Shown here piece after piece: positions 4,640 to 5,170 of a stretch of 5,170 nucleotides of DNA. Position numbers and translations under genes: made by a program. Source of the DNA: Chloroflexota bacterium. GTDB taxonomy: Bacteria > Chloroflexota > Dormibacteria > Aeolococcales > Aeolococcaceae. The notes under the pieces were generated by a model. That model saw nothing but the letters and a program-made list of their open reading frames with translations. It searched no databases and was not told where the DNA came from. Positions within the stretch are counted from its first letter, which is position 1. The number at the start of each line of letters is the position of its first letter. Where the stretch lies: positions 685-5,854 of the forward strand of contig DNAU01000267.1 of the NCBI GenBank assembly GCA_003491925.1. Reading direction: 5' to 3'.

Positions 4640-5170
4640 CCGCCGCCCCCGGCCGCCGGCGGTGCGATCCCCACCATCTCCTCCATGGCGTGGAGCAGCT
4701 CGTCGACACGCTCGGGCGAGGCCGCCTCCGCGTACACCCTCATCAGCGGCTCGGTCCCGCTCATCCTCACCAGCACCCAGCTCGTATCGGCGAGCAGGAA
4801 CTTGAAGCCGTCGTCGCTCCGGGTGCCGGTCACCGCGACCCCCGCGATCTCCGCGGGCTGCTGGCCCCGCATCCGCTCCACGACCTGGCGCTTGCGCTCC
4901 TCGTAGTCGGTCCGCTCGAAGCGGATGTCATGACGCGCGTAGCTGTGAGGACCCACCAGGTCGACGAGATGCTGGAGCACGGCGGAGAGGGGCATCTCGT
5001 ACGCCACCACCATCTCGGCCACCGTGAGCCCGGCGACGATGCCATCGCGCTCGGGGATGTGGCCGCGGAAGGCGAACCCGCCCGACTCCTCGCCGGCGAG
5101 CAGGGCGTCGGTCTCGATCATCTTGGGCCCGATGTACTTGAAGCCCACCGGGGTCTCGATGACCGGCACG
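4636..5170 (-). CDS. Phosphoglucomutase/phosphomannomutase, C-terminal part only
   Basis: The last 177 codons of an alpha-D-phosphohexomutase, which moves phosphate between C6 and C1 of glucose or mannose; the 5' part lies beyond the right edge. Counting from the first whole codon at 5169, I see ETPVGFKYIGPKM (5-17), the sugar-recognition loop of domain 3 in GEESGGFAF (26-34), HIPERDGIVAGL (37-48), and the phosphate-binding loop of domain 4 in VRMSGTEPLMRVYAEA (134-149, with R135, S137, T139, E140). The catalytic phosphoserine and metal-binding loop belong to the missing N-terminal half. ETPVGFK and GEESGG are typical of the glucose/mannose mutases rather than of GlmM, but the substrate cannot be fixed. 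The protein ends in the flexible tail PPAAGGGG, whose glycine codons also supply the G-rich sequence before the cupin start. This is the most upstream gene visible of the minus-strand sugar-phosphate cluster. Confidence 0.94.
   Translation of the reverse strand, partial: VPVIETPVGFKYIGPKMIETDALLAGEESGGFAFRGHIPERDGIVAGLTVAEMVVAYEMPLSAVLQHLVDLVGPHSYARHDIRFERTDYEERKRQVVERMRGQQPAEIAGVAVTGTRSDDGFKFLLADTSWVLVRMSGTEPLMRVYAEAASPERVDELLHAMEEMVGIAPPAAGGGG

Noticed and set aside
1..5170. Mobile element, CRISPR, tRNA or rRNA content
   Set aside because: No transposase-like protein, terminal repeats, spaced direct repeats or cloverleaf-like sequence was seen on either strand.

Overview
The window is a GC-rich bacterial chromosomal segment. 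Third codon positions are nearly all G or C, three of the starts I assign are GTG, and Shine-Dalgarno sites are GGAG, GGAGG or GAGG. This fits a high-GC soil-type bacterium such as an actinobacterium or a Chloroflexota/Dormibacterota-like lineage. Nothing here fixes the phylum. I see no RNA gene, insertion sequence, CRISPR array, attachment site or replication origin.

From right to left on the minus strand, a compact cluster enters at the right edge. It starts with the C-terminal part of a phosphoglucomutase/phosphomannomutase. A stand-alone cupin follows, which looks like the isomerase domain of type II phosphomannose isomerases, and its GTG start overlaps the mutase stop as GTGA. A roughly nine-helix membrane protein of unknown function comes next, with its start inside the cupin gene. 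After a gap of about 170 bases with a weak promoter candidate comes a single-domain response regulator. The overlaps suggest that the mutase, cupin and membrane protein are co-translated. The first two would interconvert sugar phosphates (glucose/mannose 6-phosphate and 1-phosphate).

A plus-strand diguanylate cyclase gene (GGDEF, with an intact I-site) meets the response regulator tail to tail, leaving 12 bases between stop codons. Its 152-base upstream region is shared with a divergent minus-strand gene for a seven-helix membrane protein, predicted N-out/C-in. An aminotransferase of PLP class III (GabT-like) lies 36 bases downstream of that gene and runs off the left edge.

No gene is obviously a new system. 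The more interesting points are the signalling group in the middle (receiver-only regulator, diguanylate cyclase and seven-helix membrane protein, the last with no output domain), two orphan membrane proteins attached to metabolic genes, and several small palindromes in the shared intergenic regions. Any functional link between the c-di-GMP gene and the sugar-phosphate cluster is inference from proximity only.
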